From: Hydrogenibacillus sp.
GTDB lineage: Bacteria; Bacillota; Bacilli; Thermicanales; DSM-22653
NCBI GenBank assembly: GCA_014896255.1
Contig: JADBKT010000027.1
Span: 1-64,000, forward strand
Direction of reading: 5' to 3'
Length of the DNA stretch: 64,000 bases
The position numbers and the translations under genes are program-made. This document shows, piece by piece, positions 52,839-62,408 of the stretch (positions are counted from its first letter, which is position 1; each line of letters starts with the position of its first letter). The notes below the pieces were generated by a model that was given only the letters and a program-made list of their open reading frames with translations, was not told where the DNA came from and searched no databases.

Positions 52839-54374
52839 TTGGCCCGCGACGACTGGATTTACGCTTCATACATGGCCGCGCTTCCGTACATCCGCGGACG
52901 GCGCGACGTCGACGTGCGCCGGGTCGATTTGGCTGAGAGGCTTCTCGATGCGCTCGGCGCGCCCCACGCGGGGTTGCCGATCGTCCTCGTCGCCGGGAGC
53001 AAGGGCAAAGGCTCGACGGCGGCTTTTTTGGCCGGTTTGCTGCGCGCCGCCGGGTTGTCCGTGGGTTTTTTCTCCAGTCCTCATTTGCTGTCTTTTCAGG
53101 AGCGCATCCGGGTCAACGGGCGGATGATCGACGCGGCGACGTTCGACCGCCATGCGGCGACCGTCCGCGAGGCGCTCGAAGGGTTTGACGTGCGGCCGGA
53201 ACGGGGCGAATATATCGGGCCGATCGCCCTCTGGGCGGCGGTCGCCATGCTCGCCTTTCGCGAGAGCGGGATAGACGTCGCCGTCGTGGAAGCCGGGCGC
53301 GGGGCGCGGTACGACGATACGGCGGCGCTCGACGCCCGGTGGGCGGTGATCACGCCCGTTTTCGAAGAACATCGCAAGGAGCTCGGGCCGACGCTCGCCG
53401 ACATCGTCTGGCACAAAGTCGGCGCCGTGGGGCCCGCGGTGACCGATGTGTTCGTCGGCCGCCAACGCCCGGACGTTATGGCGCGCATTCGCGCGGAGCG
53501 CATCGCGGGAAACGCCGGATCGCCGGAGGTCCGCTGGCATGCGTTCGGCCGTGATTTCGGCGTGCGCGCGGTGACGGCGCGGCGCGACGGGACGGAGGCG
53601 CACGTGTTCCTCGGCCCGCGAGACTGGCGGACGTCCCTCAGGATGCTCGGGAGGTACCAGGCGGACAATTTTGCTTTGGCTTTGGCTGCCGCCGATGCCG
53701 TCTTACGTGCCCTCGGCCGTGGGCCGCTTGCCGATTCGGCGGTCCATCAAGCCGCGCGTACGGCCGTTTGGCCCGGTCGGATGCAGCTTCTTTCACATCG
53801 GCCGCCGATCCTCGTCGATGCAACGATCCACCGCAGCGCGCTCGTACCGGTGTGGGAGTGGCTGGAGCTCGTACGACCAAGGTGCGTGTACGCCGTTCTC
53901 GGGTTGATCGAGGGAAAAGATGAAGGGTTGACCTTCGCCCTCGCCGCGCGGGTCGATGCGCTGTGGATCACTTATCCGAGCAATGCGCACTACGCGCGGC
54001 CGGATCTGGGCGAACGGTTCGCGCGACCGGCGTCTTACGGCGCTTTCGGGCATGCCCGAGTCGTCGTCGAACCCGATGTCCGAGCGGCGATCGCCAATGC
54101 ATGCGCGACGCTTCCGGATGACGGGGCGCTCGTTTTGCTCGGCACCATTTCCTTTGTCGCCGATGTCCTTCGTTTTTTCGGTGCCCGGACGGGGGATCTG
54201 AGTGATCCGCGGATCGCCGATGCCTCGTCAAGCGGCCGGTCATCGCTCGAAGCGGCGCGTGAGTACGGCGACGACTTGATACATGGCGGCCGAGAGGACG
54301 GCGATGAGGACGATCGAGGTCATCACGAGGTTGAAATTGAAAATCTGGAAGCCGTAGATGATCACGTATCCTAG
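52839..54374 (+). CDS. folC: Folylpolyglutamate / dihydrofolate synthase family protein
   Basis: 511 residues as read. Mur-ligase-type ATPase: VAGSKGKGSTAAFLAGLL, FFSSPHLLSFQERIRVNG and VVEAGRGARYDD are FolC motifs, with a C-terminal domain starting near LVDATIHRSAL. TTG at 52839 follows AAAGGAGG. The last 45 residues (after about 54235) are highly charged and lie opposite the end of the ABC permease gene; the expected stop seems to be lost. The DATIHR motif replaces the usual DGAHNP, so substrate specificity may differ. Confidence 0.82.
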   Translation: MARDDWIYASYMAALPYIRGRRDVDVRRVDLAERLLDALGAPHAGLPIVLVAGSKGKGSTAAFLAGLLRAAGLSVGFFSSPHLLSFQERIRVNGRMIDAATFDRHAATVREALEGFDVRPERGEYIGPIALWAAVAMLAFRESGIDVAVVEAGRGARYDDTAALDARWAVITPVFEEHRKELGPTLADIVWHKVGAVGPAVTDVFVGRQRPDVMARIRAERIAGNAGSPEVRWHAFGRDFGVRAVTARRDGTEAHVFLGPRDWRTSLRMLGRYQADNFALALAAADAVLRALGRGPLADSAVHQAARTAVWPGRMQLLSHRPPILVDATIHRSALVPVWEWLELVRPRCVYAVLGLIEGKDEGLTFALAARVDALWITYPSNAHYARPDLGERFARPASYGAFGHARVVVEPDVRAAIANACATLPDDGALVLLGTISFVADVLRFFGARTGDLSDPRIADASSSGRSSLEAAREYGDDLIHGGREDGDEDDRGHHEVEIENLEAVDDHVS

Positions 54375-55034
54375 CCCTTCTTTGGCGGCCAAAAATTCGC
54401 CGACGATGACGCCGATCCACGAAAGGCCGACATTGACTTTCAGCGCCGAGAGCATCGACGGACGCGCCGCCGGAAAGACGATGGTGGTGAAGATCTGTCG
54501 GCGGCTTGCGCCGAACGTCCGGGCGAGCTTGATGTAGTTCGGATCGGTCTCTTTGAAGCTGCCGTGGACGACCAGGGCGGTGACGATGACGGAGACGGCG
54601 AGGGCCATCATCAAGATGGAGGTCATGCCGCTGCCGAAGGCGACGATGAACAGGGGACCGAGGGCGACTTTCGGCATGCTGTTCAAGACGACCAGATACG
54701 GGTCCATGACGCGGGCCAGAAACGGCGAAAACCAAAGGGCCGTGGCGATGAGGATGCCGCTTGCGGTGCCGAGCAAAAAACCGGCGACGGTCTCGGCCAC
54801 GGTGACGGCGATGTGTCGGGCGAGCGCGCTTTCGTGCCACAGTTTTTGAACGGTTTCGAGGACGGTCGTCGGCCGGCTGAACAGAAGCGGGTCGATGCGC
54901 TTTGTCGCGGATGCCCATTCCCAGCCGGCGATGAGGATACCCAGCAGGATGATCTGGGTGATGAGCACGATGATCATTTGTTTTTGCTCTTTTTTGCGGT
55001 ATGCTTGATAAAGCGCCCGTTCTTCGTGGCTCAT
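54240..55034 (-). CDS. ABC transporter permease (SsuC/TauC/ThiX family)
   Basis: 264 residues, about six membrane segments. The ATPase-contact loop is ARTFGASRRQIFTTIVFPAARP. Family members import sulfonates, nitrate, or pyrimidine precursors of thiamin; specificity is set by a binding protein that is not encoded nearby. ATG at 55034 overlaps the ATPase gene stop by four bases. Confidence 0.88.
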   Translation of the reverse strand: MSHEERALYQAYRKKEQKQMIIVLITQIILLGILIAGWEWASATKRIDPLLFSRPTTVLETVQKLWHESALARHIAVTVAETVAGFLLGTASGILIATALWFSPFLARVMDPYLVVLNSMPKVALGPLFIVAFGSGMTSILMMALAVSVIVTALVVHGSFKETDPNYIKLARTFGASRRQIFTTIVFPAARPSMLSALKVNVGLSWIGVIVGEFLAAKEGLGYVIIYGFQIFNFNLVMTSIVLIAVLSAAMYQVVAVLTRRFER

Positions 55035-55810
55035 GCGCCTTCCTCCTCCAGCACACGCCAGACGGCGTCGAACAGCGTCTGAAAGGTCGGATGCTTGCGC
55101 CGTCCGAGGGGCGTGCGCGCGCGTATGTCTTCCGGTACGGGGATGTGCGCGACGATGCGTCCGGGGCGGCCGCCGAGGACGTAGATGCGGTCGGAGAGGG
55201 CGATCGCCTCGGAGATGTCGTGGGTGACGAGCAGGACCGTCTTGTGGTACCGGTGTAAAATTTCAAACAAGAGCTCTTGAAGTTTGAGGCGCGTCGTATA
55301 ATCGAGGGCCGAAAACGGTTCGTCGAGCAACAGCACGTCGGCGCCGGTGACGAGCGTCCGGACGAGGGCGGCCCGCTGGCGCATGCCGCCGGAGAGCTCG
55401 TGCGGGCGGCGGCGTTCCGTCCCGACGAGACCGACTTCGGCGATGAGCGCCCGGGCCCGGTCGATGTCATCCGGGCGCACCCGGCGGCGGAGTTCGACGC
55501 CGTAGAGGACGTTGTCCAAGATCGACCGCCAGGGCAGAAGGTAATCCTGCTGCAGCATGTAACCGACCTTGGACGAAGGTCCGACGACCGTTTCTCCGTC
55601 GACGGCGACGACACCGCGACTCGGCCGGATGAGCCCGGCGATGAGCGAAAGAACGGTGCTTTTGCCGCCGCCGCTTTTGCCGACGAGGGTCACGAATTCG
55701 CCGGGGAGGACGGTGAAGCTCACGCCGCGCAAGGCCATATGCGCGCCGCGGTGCGTCACGTAAACGAGATCGACGTTTTCCAAGGCGATTTTGGGGGGAT
55801 GGGCCGACAT
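55031..55810 (-). CDS. ABC transporter ATPase (SsuB/TauB family)
   Basis: 259 residues. Walker A GKSGGGKS, Q-loop MLQQDYLLPW, signature LSGGMRQR, Walker B VLLLDEPFSALD and VTHDISEAIALSDR. Partner of the permease at 54240. ATG at 55810 follows GAGGTG. No substrate-binding gene on either side; it is divergent from galE. Confidence 0.92.
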   Translation of the reverse strand: MSAHPPKIALENVDLVYVTHRGAHMALRGVSFTVLPGEFVTLVGKSGGGKSTVLSLIAGLIRPSRGVVAVDGETVVGPSSKVGYMLQQDYLLPWRSILDNVLYGVELRRRVRPDDIDRARALIAEVGLVGTERRRPHELSGGMRQRAALVRTLVTGADVLLLDEPFSALDYTTRLKLQELLFEILHRYHKTVLLVTHDISEAIALSDRIYVLGGRPGRIVAHIPVPEDIRARTPLGRRKHPTFQTLFDAVWRVLEEEGA

Positions 55811-55909
55811 GGCGGTTCACCTCATGTGTATCCTATGCGCGGATGGGCGGATGTGCCTCGCATGGGAGACGGACATCAGGCGTCGGAACGGAAAGGAGAG
55901 CGGTCGCTG

Positions 55910-56950
55910 ATGCGCGTGCTGTTGACCGGAGGGGCGGGGTATATCGGCGCCCATGTGGCCGTCGCGCTTTTGGCGCGAGGGCATGATGTGGTCATTTTGG
56001 ATAATTTTTCCAACTCCAAACGCGCCGTTCTGGAGCGCATTGAACGGATCGCGGGGCGCGCGATGCCCTCCTACGCCGTCGATCTTGTCGACCTTTCGGC
56101 GACGGCGGACGTTTTCGAACGCGAGGCGATCGACGGCGTCGTGCATTTGGCCGGGCTCAAGGCGGTCGGCGAGTCGGTTGAACAGCCGTTCCGCTACTAT
56201 CGGAACAATCTGATCGGAACGCTTCATTTGCTGGAGGCGATGCAGCGCTTCGGCGTGTCGGTGCTCGTGTTCTCCTCGTCGGCGACGGTGTACGGCGACG
56301 TAAGCGCTCCGCCCTTTACGGAGACGATGCCGACGGCGCCGACGAATCCGTACGGGCGGACGAAGCGGATGATCGAGCAGATGCTGGAAGATATCGCGGA
56401 GAGCCGGGCGGACGTTTCGTTTATTGCGTTGCGCTACTTCAATCCGGTCGGTGCCCATGAAAGCGGGCTGATCGGCGAAGATCCGGCGGGCGCTCCGAAC
56501 AATTTGATGCCGTATGTGGCGCAGGTGGCCGTCGGCCGGCGGGAGCGGCTGTATATTTTCGGCGACGACTATCCGACGCCGGACGGGACGGGGGTGCGCG
56601 ACTACATCCATGTCATGGATCTGGCCGAAGGGCACGTGCGGGCGCTGGAATTCGCCGCGGAGCGCCGCGGATACGACGTCTTCAATCTCGGCACCGGGCG
56701 AGGAGCGAGTGTGCTCGAGGTCGTACGGACGTTCGAAGCGGTGAGCGGACGGGAGATCCCGTACGTGTTCGCCCCGCGTCGGCCGGGAGACGTGGCCGTC
56801 TCGTACGCCGATCCGTCGAAGGCGGAACGGCTGCTCGGCTGGCGGGCGACGCGCGATCTTGCCGCCATGTGCCGTGACGCGTGGCGTTTTCAAGTGCGCC
56901 ATCCGTACGGCATCGATGTCGGAACGGCGGCGAAAGGTGAGCGCTCCTGA
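55910..56950 (+). CDS. galE: UDP-glucose 4-epimerase
   Basis: 346 residues. NAD motif LLTGGAGYIGAHVA, the Ser of FSSSATVYG, catalytic Tyr and Lys in NPYGRTK, and ALRYFNPVGAHESG. Interconverts UDP-glucose and UDP-galactose for envelope sugars; UDP-glucose is also used by the GT28 enzyme at 17087. ATG at 55910 is chosen from AAAGGAGAG eight bases before. Confidence 0.96.
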   Translation: MRVLLTGGAGYIGAHVAVALLARGHDVVILDNFSNSKRAVLERIERIAGRAMPSYAVDLVDLSATADVFEREAIDGVVHLAGLKAVGESVEQPFRYYRNNLIGTLHLLEAMQRFGVSVLVFSSSATVYGDVSAPPFTETMPTAPTNPYGRTKRMIEQMLEDIAESRADVSFIALRYFNPVGAHESGLIGEDPAGAPNNLMPYVAQVAVGRRERLYIFGDDYPTPDGTGVRDYIHVMDLAEGHVRALEFAAERRGYDVFNLGTGRGASVLEVVRTFEAVSGREIPYVFAPRRPGDVAVSYADPSKAERLLGWRATRDLAAMCRDAWRFQVRHPYGIDVGTAAKGERS

Positions 56951-57065
56951 GTGCGGATCGACCGATGAACGGTCGAGGAGCGCGGCGAAAGATGAGCGGG
57001 CCGATGAGCGCGACGGGGGACGGAGCGACCGGCAAGCGCGACGAGGGAAGGGAAAGGAAAGAGCG

Positions 57066-57845
57066 ATGCGTGAGAGGACATTGATGTCGGCGTCGCGCGC
57101 GATCGAATCGGAGACGCCGGATGTGTCGCGGTTCGTCTTGACGCTTGCCGGCATCGAGACGCCGGACGGTCTTTTCAATCCGTGGCGTGATGTCGACGTC
57201 GACTGGGATGTCGGCCGCCGGGCGCCGTGCATCCGCCGGGCGCAATTCGCGCTGTATCTTAAGATGCGTCTTGGGCACGTCGACTGGCTGTGGGTCGGCG
57301 AGGCGCTCGGGTATCGCGGGGCGCATTTTTCCGGCGTGCCGTTCACTTCGGAGCGGATGCTCCTCGGGCATCATCCGCGCGTACGGCCGGAGATGCTCAT
57401 CGGTCGACGCGGGCTGCGCACGAGCCGGGCGGATCACCCGGAGATTCCCGGGAAAACGTCCCGCGCGACGCGAATGATGGGCTTTGCCGAGGTGAGCGCG
57501 ACCGTCGTCTGGCGCGCCGTCCTGGACAATGATCTTCGTCCGGAGCGCGTGCTTTTTTTTAGCGCCGTCCCGTTCCATCCGTACGACGTCCGCCGGGGGA
57601 CGCTCTCCAATCGCCCTCCGAAGAAAGCGGAGATCCACGCCGCGCTCTCCTTGATTCGGGCGCTCCTGGACGAGATCGCGCGCCATCAGGAGCACGACCC
57701 GCGCATCGTCGCGGTGGGAAACGTCGGCGAATACGCCCTTCAGAAACTGGGCCTTCCATACGCCAAAACGGCGCATCCGGCCCAAGGAAACGCCGCGCGT
57801 TTCCTCGCCGAGATGCGCCGTATCGTCCAAGGTGGAAAAGTTTAA
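57066..57845 (+). CDS. Uracil-DNA glycosylase superfamily-like protein
   Basis: 259 residues. Motifs resemble UDG-fold proteins: WVGEALGYRGAHFSGVPFTS, FFSAVPFHPYD, NRPPKKAEI and a late VGNVGEYAL...KTAHPAQGNAARF. There is no GQDPY motif and no iron-sulfur cysteines of families 4/5. It may be a repair glycosylase or a fold relative without known substrate. ATG at 57066 follows AAAGGAAAG. It ends three bases from the converging glycosidase gene. Confidence 0.62.
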   Translation: MRERTLMSASRAIESETPDVSRFVLTLAGIETPDGLFNPWRDVDVDWDVGRRAPCIRRAQFALYLKMRLGHVDWLWVGEALGYRGAHFSGVPFTSERMLLGHHPRVRPEMLIGRRGLRTSRADHPEIPGKTSRATRMMGFAEVSATVVWRAVLDNDLRPERVLFFSAVPFHPYDVRRGTLSNRPPKKAEIHAALSLIRALLDEIARHQEHDPRIVAVGNVGEYALQKLGLPYAKTAHPAQGNAARFLAEMRRIVQGGKV

Positions 57846-57848
57846 CCG

Positions 57849-58976
57849 TTAAGGAAAGATCACGAAGCTGGAGATGACCGGCCGAGGCTTGCCGTCCGAC
57901 GGCCGGTTCAGCACTTGGCCATTGTACACGAAGGTGCTGGAGCCGCCGCCGTCCAAGTTGTAGGCGTCGCGGATGTTTAAGCCGAGCAGTTTGGTCTGCG
58001 CGTCTTCCAAGGTGACGCCTTCGCTGTAGCCTTTCTGCCGTCCGTCGATGACGATCATGAGGACGTCGCCGTTGGTGAAATGCCCGATGAGCGTCCGCGG
58101 TTCCTTTTTACCCGCCCAATCCTTCGGGATCGCCTGCGCTTTGCCGTCTTTGATGAGCGTCGGGAGGAACGACGCTCCCTCGCGCACGCCGAGCCGTTCG
58201 ATGTCCGAAGGCGTCATCGCCGGTCCGCCGACGAGCCGCCCTTCGCGGTTGAAGCCGATGAAACTGACCGCCTGGTTGCTCGATTGGGAGATCAGCTTGC
58301 CGTCGGAGACGGTGTTGCCGATGGGGTAGATGCGGTTGCCTTTGGCAAAAAAGCCGCCGGCGTTGATGGCCAGTACGCCGCCGGTCCGCTTGGCCATAGA
58401 GAGGACGGTCTCGCCCGGGGAGCCGAGATCGTCGCCGAGGGGCGAGGCCATGACGAGGCGGACGGCGGACGGGTCGTGCAGTTTGACTTTGGCCATATAG
58501 CCTTGATAGCCGACTTCTTTCAGCGAGAATACTTTGATCGTCGCCCGCTTGCCGAATGTCTGGCCGATCGGGTCGCCGAGCTTTTTGGCCAAGATCACGT
58601 CCAGCGTATCCTGCGTTTCTTTGACTTGCGCCCGGCTCCTGGAGACGATGGCGGCGAGTTCCTCGCCGGAGGCGGCGTCTTTGGACCGTTCGCTGTCGGC
58701 GAAGGTGCGCACGGCGGCGAGGTGGGCGCGGATCGCGTCGGCGTCTTTGGCGATTTGATCCTGATCGACGTGGAACTGGTCGATGAGTCGATCCGTTTCG
58801 GCAAATCCGTCGATGAGTTCGGAGGATGCCGAATCCCGCGCCTCGGCCGTCGCTTCAAGGGCCGAAAGCGCCGATTCGATCGCCTCCCGCTCGGCAAAAA
58901 GCGGCCAGACGGCGACGGCGGCGACGGCGAGCAAACCGTACAGCGCGGCTTGAATTTTAGTAAACACGGGCCGCAT
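57849..58976 (-). CDS. Membrane-anchored phosphodiester glycosidase (NAGPA domain)
   Basis: 375 residues. N-terminal membrane helix (residues 8-27), coiled coil (28-130), then a phosphodiester glycosidase domain with GGVLAINAGGFFAKG, TLIGHFTNGDVLMIVIDGRQ, the metal/active region YNLDGGGSST and the ending NRPSDGKPRPVISSF. Such domains act on phosphate-sugar linkages in envelope polymers and exopolysaccharide. ATG at 58976 lies within the end of the upstream gene (20 bases overlap), so both proteins are made together. Confidence 0.87.
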   Translation of the reverse strand: MRPVFTKIQAALYGLLAVAAVAVWPLFAEREAIESALSALEATAEARDSASSELIDGFAETDRLIDQFHVDQDQIAKDADAIRAHLAAVRTFADSERSKDAASGEELAAIVSRSRAQVKETQDTLDVILAKKLGDPIGQTFGKRATIKVFSLKEVGYQGYMAKVKLHDPSAVRLVMASPLGDDLGSPGETVLSMAKRTGGVLAINAGGFFAKGNRIYPIGNTVSDGKLISQSSNQAVSFIGFNREGRLVGGPAMTPSDIERLGVREGASFLPTLIKDGKAQAIPKDWAGKKEPRTLIGHFTNGDVLMIVIDGRQKGYSEGVTLEDAQTKLLGLNIRDAYNLDGGGSSTFVYNGQVLNRPSDGKPRPVISSFVIFP

Positions 58977-59544
58977 CCTCCAGCTTTTGCAGCTGCACGC
59001 GCAACCGCTCGAGTTCTTTGCCGAGATCGGTGATCCGCTGGCTGAGCGCCTGGCGGGTGGCGTCCGTGGATTGGATCGCCTTTCCGGTCTTGGTCAACTC
59101 TTCTTTGACCCCGGCGAATTCCGTCTTCACGTCGGCGAACGATCGGGAAAGTTCCTCCAGCGCTTTGTTTTGCGCTTCGATACGCGCGGAAAGCGCCTCG
59201 ATGTCGGTCCTTAAGGCTTCGTTTTGGCGGCTGAGTGCGGAAAGACGCGCGTCGTAGGCGGCGATCGTCCGTTCGACGGCCTGGTAGCCGAAATAGGCGA
59301 TAAGCCCCCACAGCGAAAGCGCGATGACCCATGGCACGGCCCGCAGGATGAGCGGAGCGCGTTCGCGGGTTCGGGTGCGCAGCCGCTCGAGGGATTCTGC
59401 CAACAGGACATCGGTCTCGTCTTCCGCGCTTACGGTCGGATCGGCGTCGAACGTTCCGCCGGTCTCCAAAGCTTTCGCGGTATTCAAGGCCGCGGCGGTT
59501 TCTCGTGCGCCGGATTCGATCCGTTTACCGCGTCTTAAGTTCAT
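58957..59544 (-). CDS. Single-pass membrane protein with long coiled coil (unknown)
   Basis: 195 residues. Cytoplasmic acidic N-terminus, one membrane helix (about 69-87, VPWVIALSLWGLIAYFGY), and a continuous extracytoplasmic coiled coil to the end. No enzyme motif. Overlaps the phosphodiester glycosidase gene, whose product also has a coiled coil after its anchor; the two may bind each other. ATG at 59544 is preceded by GGTGGGA. Confidence 0.75.
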   Translation of the reverse strand: MNLRRGKRIESGARETAAALNTAKALETGGTFDADPTVSAEDETDVLLAESLERLRTRTRERAPLILRAVPWVIALSLWGLIAYFGYQAVERTIAAYDARLSALSRQNEALRTDIEALSARIEAQNKALEELSRSFADVKTEFAGVKEELTKTGKAIQSTDATRQALSQRITDLGKELERLRVQLQKLEDAARVY

Positions 59545-59627
59545 CCGGATCCCACCTCGATCTGATCGCTATAATACTTGGACGAAAGAAAGAGAAAAAA
59601 GTTGCGCATGCTGTGCAGGCGATACGG

Positions 59628-59656
59628 TTGCAAAACGGAAGTTCTCCCGGTATACT
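59628..59656 (+). promoter_or_regulatory. Promoter for the pheB-thrC-thrB-pheA operon
   Basis: -35 TTGCAA (59628-59633), -10 TATACT (59651-59656), 17-base spacer. The leader to pheB is under 40 bases, too short for a T-box. Confidence 0.78.
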
Positions 59657-59698
59657 GTCTTCATAATGGGCACAACTGTCTGTCAAGGAGGGGCGAAG

Positions 59699-60226
59699 AT
59701 GGCCGAGGCGCGCGCGCTCAGGTACTACCTCGTCCGCGAAGATTTGCTGCCGGAGGCCATGGTGAAGACGGCTCTGGCCAAACACCTCCTCGCGCGCGGG
59801 GCCGTGGCGACGATTTTCGATGCGGTGCGCGCGGTCGGCTTGAGCCGCAGCGCATACTATAAGTACAAGGACGGCGTCTATTGGTACGATGCGTTGCAGG
59901 GGGCGCGCATGTACGTCTTGTCGATGAATCTCGACCATCGGACCGGCGTTCTGTCGCGCGTGCTCACGGCGCTTGCCGAATTGGGCGCGAATATTTTGAC
60001 GATCCATCAGACCATTCCGTTGCAGGAAGTGGCGCACGTGACCGTCTCCCTCGAGCTCGGAAACGGTGAAGAGCGCCCGATCGACGCCGACGCTCCGAAC
60101 GGGGGTCTCTCGCGGGAGGAGCCCGAATCCGTGCTGCTCAAGCGGCTCTCCGGCATCGACGGTGTCTCCAAAGTGGAAATCATCGGACGGGGCAGTCCGA
60201 GCGGCGCGCTCCATGAATCCCGTTGA
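59699..60226 (+). CDS. pheB: ACT-domain protein PheB
   Basis: 175 residues. An N-terminal helical region with a helix-turn-helix-like [19 protein letters not shown] and a C-terminal ACT domain ([27 protein letters not shown]). In Bacillus pheB follows obg and precedes pheA; its exact role is unsettled, perhaps regulation of phenylalanine synthesis. ATG at 59699 follows AAGGAGGGG. Confidence 0.9.
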   Translation: MAEARALRYYLVREDLLPEAMVKTALAKHLLARGAVATIFDAVRAVGLSRSAYYKYKDGVYWYDALQGARMYVLSMNLDHRTGVLSRVLTALAELGANILTIHQTIPLQEVAHVTVSLELGNGEERPIDADAPNGGLSREEPESVLLKRLSGIDGVSKVEIIGRGSPSGALHESR

Positions 60227-60288
60227 CGCCGAGCCGGATTTCGTTGAATGTGGATCGATCACCCGACAGACAGAAGGAGTGGAGAACA

Positions 60289-61371
60289 ATGTTTTCAACG
60301 CCGCCGCTCGCCGATGACGGCATCATGGCGCGCTACGGGTCGTACCTGCCGATTACGGAGGAGACGCCGAGGCTTTCGCTGGGGGAGGGCGGGACGCCGC
60401 TCGTCTTTGCCTCTCATTTGTCGGAGATGCTCGACATCGCGCTTTATCTGAAACTCGAGGGGTTGAATCCGACCGGATCGTTCAAAGACCGCGGCATGGT
60501 CGTCGCCGTCGCCAAAGCGCTGGAGGCGGGGAGTCATGCGATCATCTGCGCTTCGACCGGCAACACGTCGGCCTCCGCCGCGGCGTACGCCGCCCGAGCG
60601 GGCATCCGCGCGGTGGTCGTCGTGCCTCAGGGAAAGATCGCCGTGGGCAAACTCGCTCAGGCGTTTTTGTACGGCGCCGAAGTGGTGCAGATCGACGGCA
60701 ACTTCGACGAGGGGCTGGGCATCGTCCGCGCGCTCGCCGACGCGCTGGGGATGACGATCGTCAATTCGATCAATCCGCATCGCTTGGAAGGGCAAAAAAC
60801 GGCGGCTTTCGAAATCGTCGACGTCCTTGGGCGCGCGCCGGACGTGCTCGCCGTCCCGGTCGGCAACGCCGGCAACATCTCCGCCTACTGGAAAGGTTTT
60901 ACGGAATATCTGCCGCAGGATGCCCGGCGTCCGCGGATGCTCGGTTTTGAGGCCGAAGGAGCGGCGGCGATCGTCCGCGGCGCGCCGATCGAGCATCCGG
61001 AGACGATCGCCACGGCGATCCGCATCGGCAATCCGGCGAGTTGGTCCTTGGCCGTATCGGCGGCGCGGGATTCCGGCGGCTTCATCGACGCCGTGAGCGA
61101 CGATGAGATTCGCGAAGCGTACCGGTTGCTCGCGGCGCGGGAAGGGGTGTTCGTCGAACCGGCTTCGGCGGCGTCCGTCGCCGGCGTGATCAAATCCGCC
61201 CGTGACGGGCGCATCGCCCGCGGAGAGACGGTCGTCGCCGTGCTCACCGGGCACGGGTTGAAAGATCCGGACATCGCGTTTCAAGAAGCCGAAGCGCGCG
61301 TGGTGACGCTCCCGGCGGACCTCCGGGCCATCGAACGGCATCTGCTTTTGAGCGTGGAGGAGAGAAGATGA
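60289..61371 (+). CDS. thrC: Threonine synthase
   Basis: 360 residues, PLP enzyme converting O-phosphohomoserine to threonine. The PLP lysine is in [11 protein letters not shown], the phosphate loop in [11 protein letters not shown], and [18 protein letters not shown] is present. ATG at 60289 follows GAAGGAG. Overlaps thrB by four bases. The upstream homoserine dehydrogenase gene (hom) is not in the operon. Confidence 0.97.
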   Translation: MFSTPPLADDGIMARYGSYLPITEETPRLSLGEGGTPLVFASHLSEMLDIALYLKLEGLNPTGSFKDRGMVVAVAKALEAGSHAIICASTGNTSASAAAYAARAGIRAVVVVPQGKIAVGKLAQAFLYGAEVVQIDGNFDEGLGIVRALADALGMTIVNSINPHRLEGQKTAAFEIVDVLGRAPDVLAVPVGNAGNISAYWKGFTEYLPQDARRPRMLGFEAEGAAAIVRGAPIEHPETIATAIRIGNPASWSLAVSAARDSGGFIDAVSDDEIREAYRLLAAREGVFVEPASAASVAGVIKSARDGRIARGETVVAVLTGHGLKDPDIAFQEAEARVVTLPADLRAIERHLLLSVEERR

Positions 61372-62408
61372 CGGCGGACGAGAGGTCCAGGATGACCGCG
61401 GAAAGGGCAGAGAATCGGGCCGTGACGATCATGGATCCGATCATATCGCCGTCGCCCGGGTCGTCGTCGACCGCGGAGTGGACGGTTCGCGTACCGGCGT
61501 CTTCGGCCAACATCGGTTCCGGATTTGATACGCTGGGGCTTGCGGTCGATCTGTATTTGACCGTGCGGGCCGTATTCGATCCCGGGCGCCCGGGTGACCT
61601 GAAGGTGCACGTGATGCGCGGAGACGCGTCTATACCGCGCGATGCGGGAAACTTGATTTATCGGGCGCTGTGCGCTGCTTTTGCTGCGGCTCACGAGGAA
61701 GTTCCGGGGGTTCTGCTCGCCGTCGACAGCCCCATCCCCGCCGGGAGCGGTCTCGGTTCGAGCGCGGCGGCGATCGTCGCCGGTCTTGTTTTGGCACAAT
61801 CCGTGCTCGGTCCGCGTTGTCGCAAGGCGGAATGTCTCCGCTTGGCGACGTCGATGGAAGGGCATCCGGACAACGTCGCCGCCTCGTTTTACGGCGGACT
61901 TGTCGCCGCCTGGCGGGACGCCGCCGCCGGCGACGTCGTCGTGCGCACGATCCGCCGCGACGTGCCGCTCAAACTGCTCGCCCTCATTCCTCCGGAGCCG
62001 CTCGCCACGGAACGGGCGCGCTCGGCGCTTCCCGACGCATATGCCCGTGCGGACGTCGTCGACGCCCTCGGCAAGCTCGCGCTCATCATCGCCGCATTTC
62101 AGGACGGCGATTTTTTCGAGCTCAGGCGCCTGCTCGCCGATCGGCTGCATCAGCCGTATCGTTTTCCGCTCATCGCCGGCGCCGATGAAGTGTTGCACCG
62201 CGCCGCCGACCCGCGTTGCCTGGGCGTGTATTTGAGCGGCGCCGGCCCGACGTTGATGGCCTTGTTCGCCGACGAGGCGGCGCGTGAAAGCTGGGAACGG
62301 GACATCCGAACGCTCCTCGACGCCCTCGGCTGGCGGGCGATGCGCATCGCGCCGTCTCCGGTCGGCGCGGTCGTTGAAACGCCGGAAGGGAGGACCATAC
62401 CGTGGTGA
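61368..62408 (+). CDS. thrB: Homoserine kinase
   Basis: 346 residues, GHMP kinase making O-phosphohomoserine for thrC. Motifs: [21 protein letters not shown] loop [14 protein letters not shown] and late [12 protein letters not shown]. The first 35 residues are an extension beyond the usual start; ATG at 61368 has GGAGGAG before it and overlaps thrC. Ends seven bases inside pheA. Confidence 0.96.
   Translation: MTADERSRMTAERAENRAVTIMDPIISPSPGSSSTAEWTVRVPASSANIGSGFDTLGLAVDLYLTVRAVFDPGRPGDLKVHVMRGDASIPRDAGNLIYRALCAAFAAAHEEVPGVLLAVDSPIPAGSGLGSSAAAIVAGLVLAQSVLGPRCRKAECLRLATSMEGHPDNVAASFYGGLVAAWRDAAAGDVVVRTIRRDVPLKLLALIPPEPLATERARSALPDAYARADVVDALGKLALIIAAFQDGDFFELRRLLADRLHQPYRFPLIAGADEVLHRAADPRCLGVYLSGAGPTLMALFADEAARESWERDIRTLLDALGWRAMRIAPSPVGAVVETPEGRTIPW

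Noticed and set aside
59657-59698. T-box or leader attenuator for the phenylalanine/threonine operon
   Set aside because: Only about 40 bases separate promoter and start codon, and no T-box sequence is visible.
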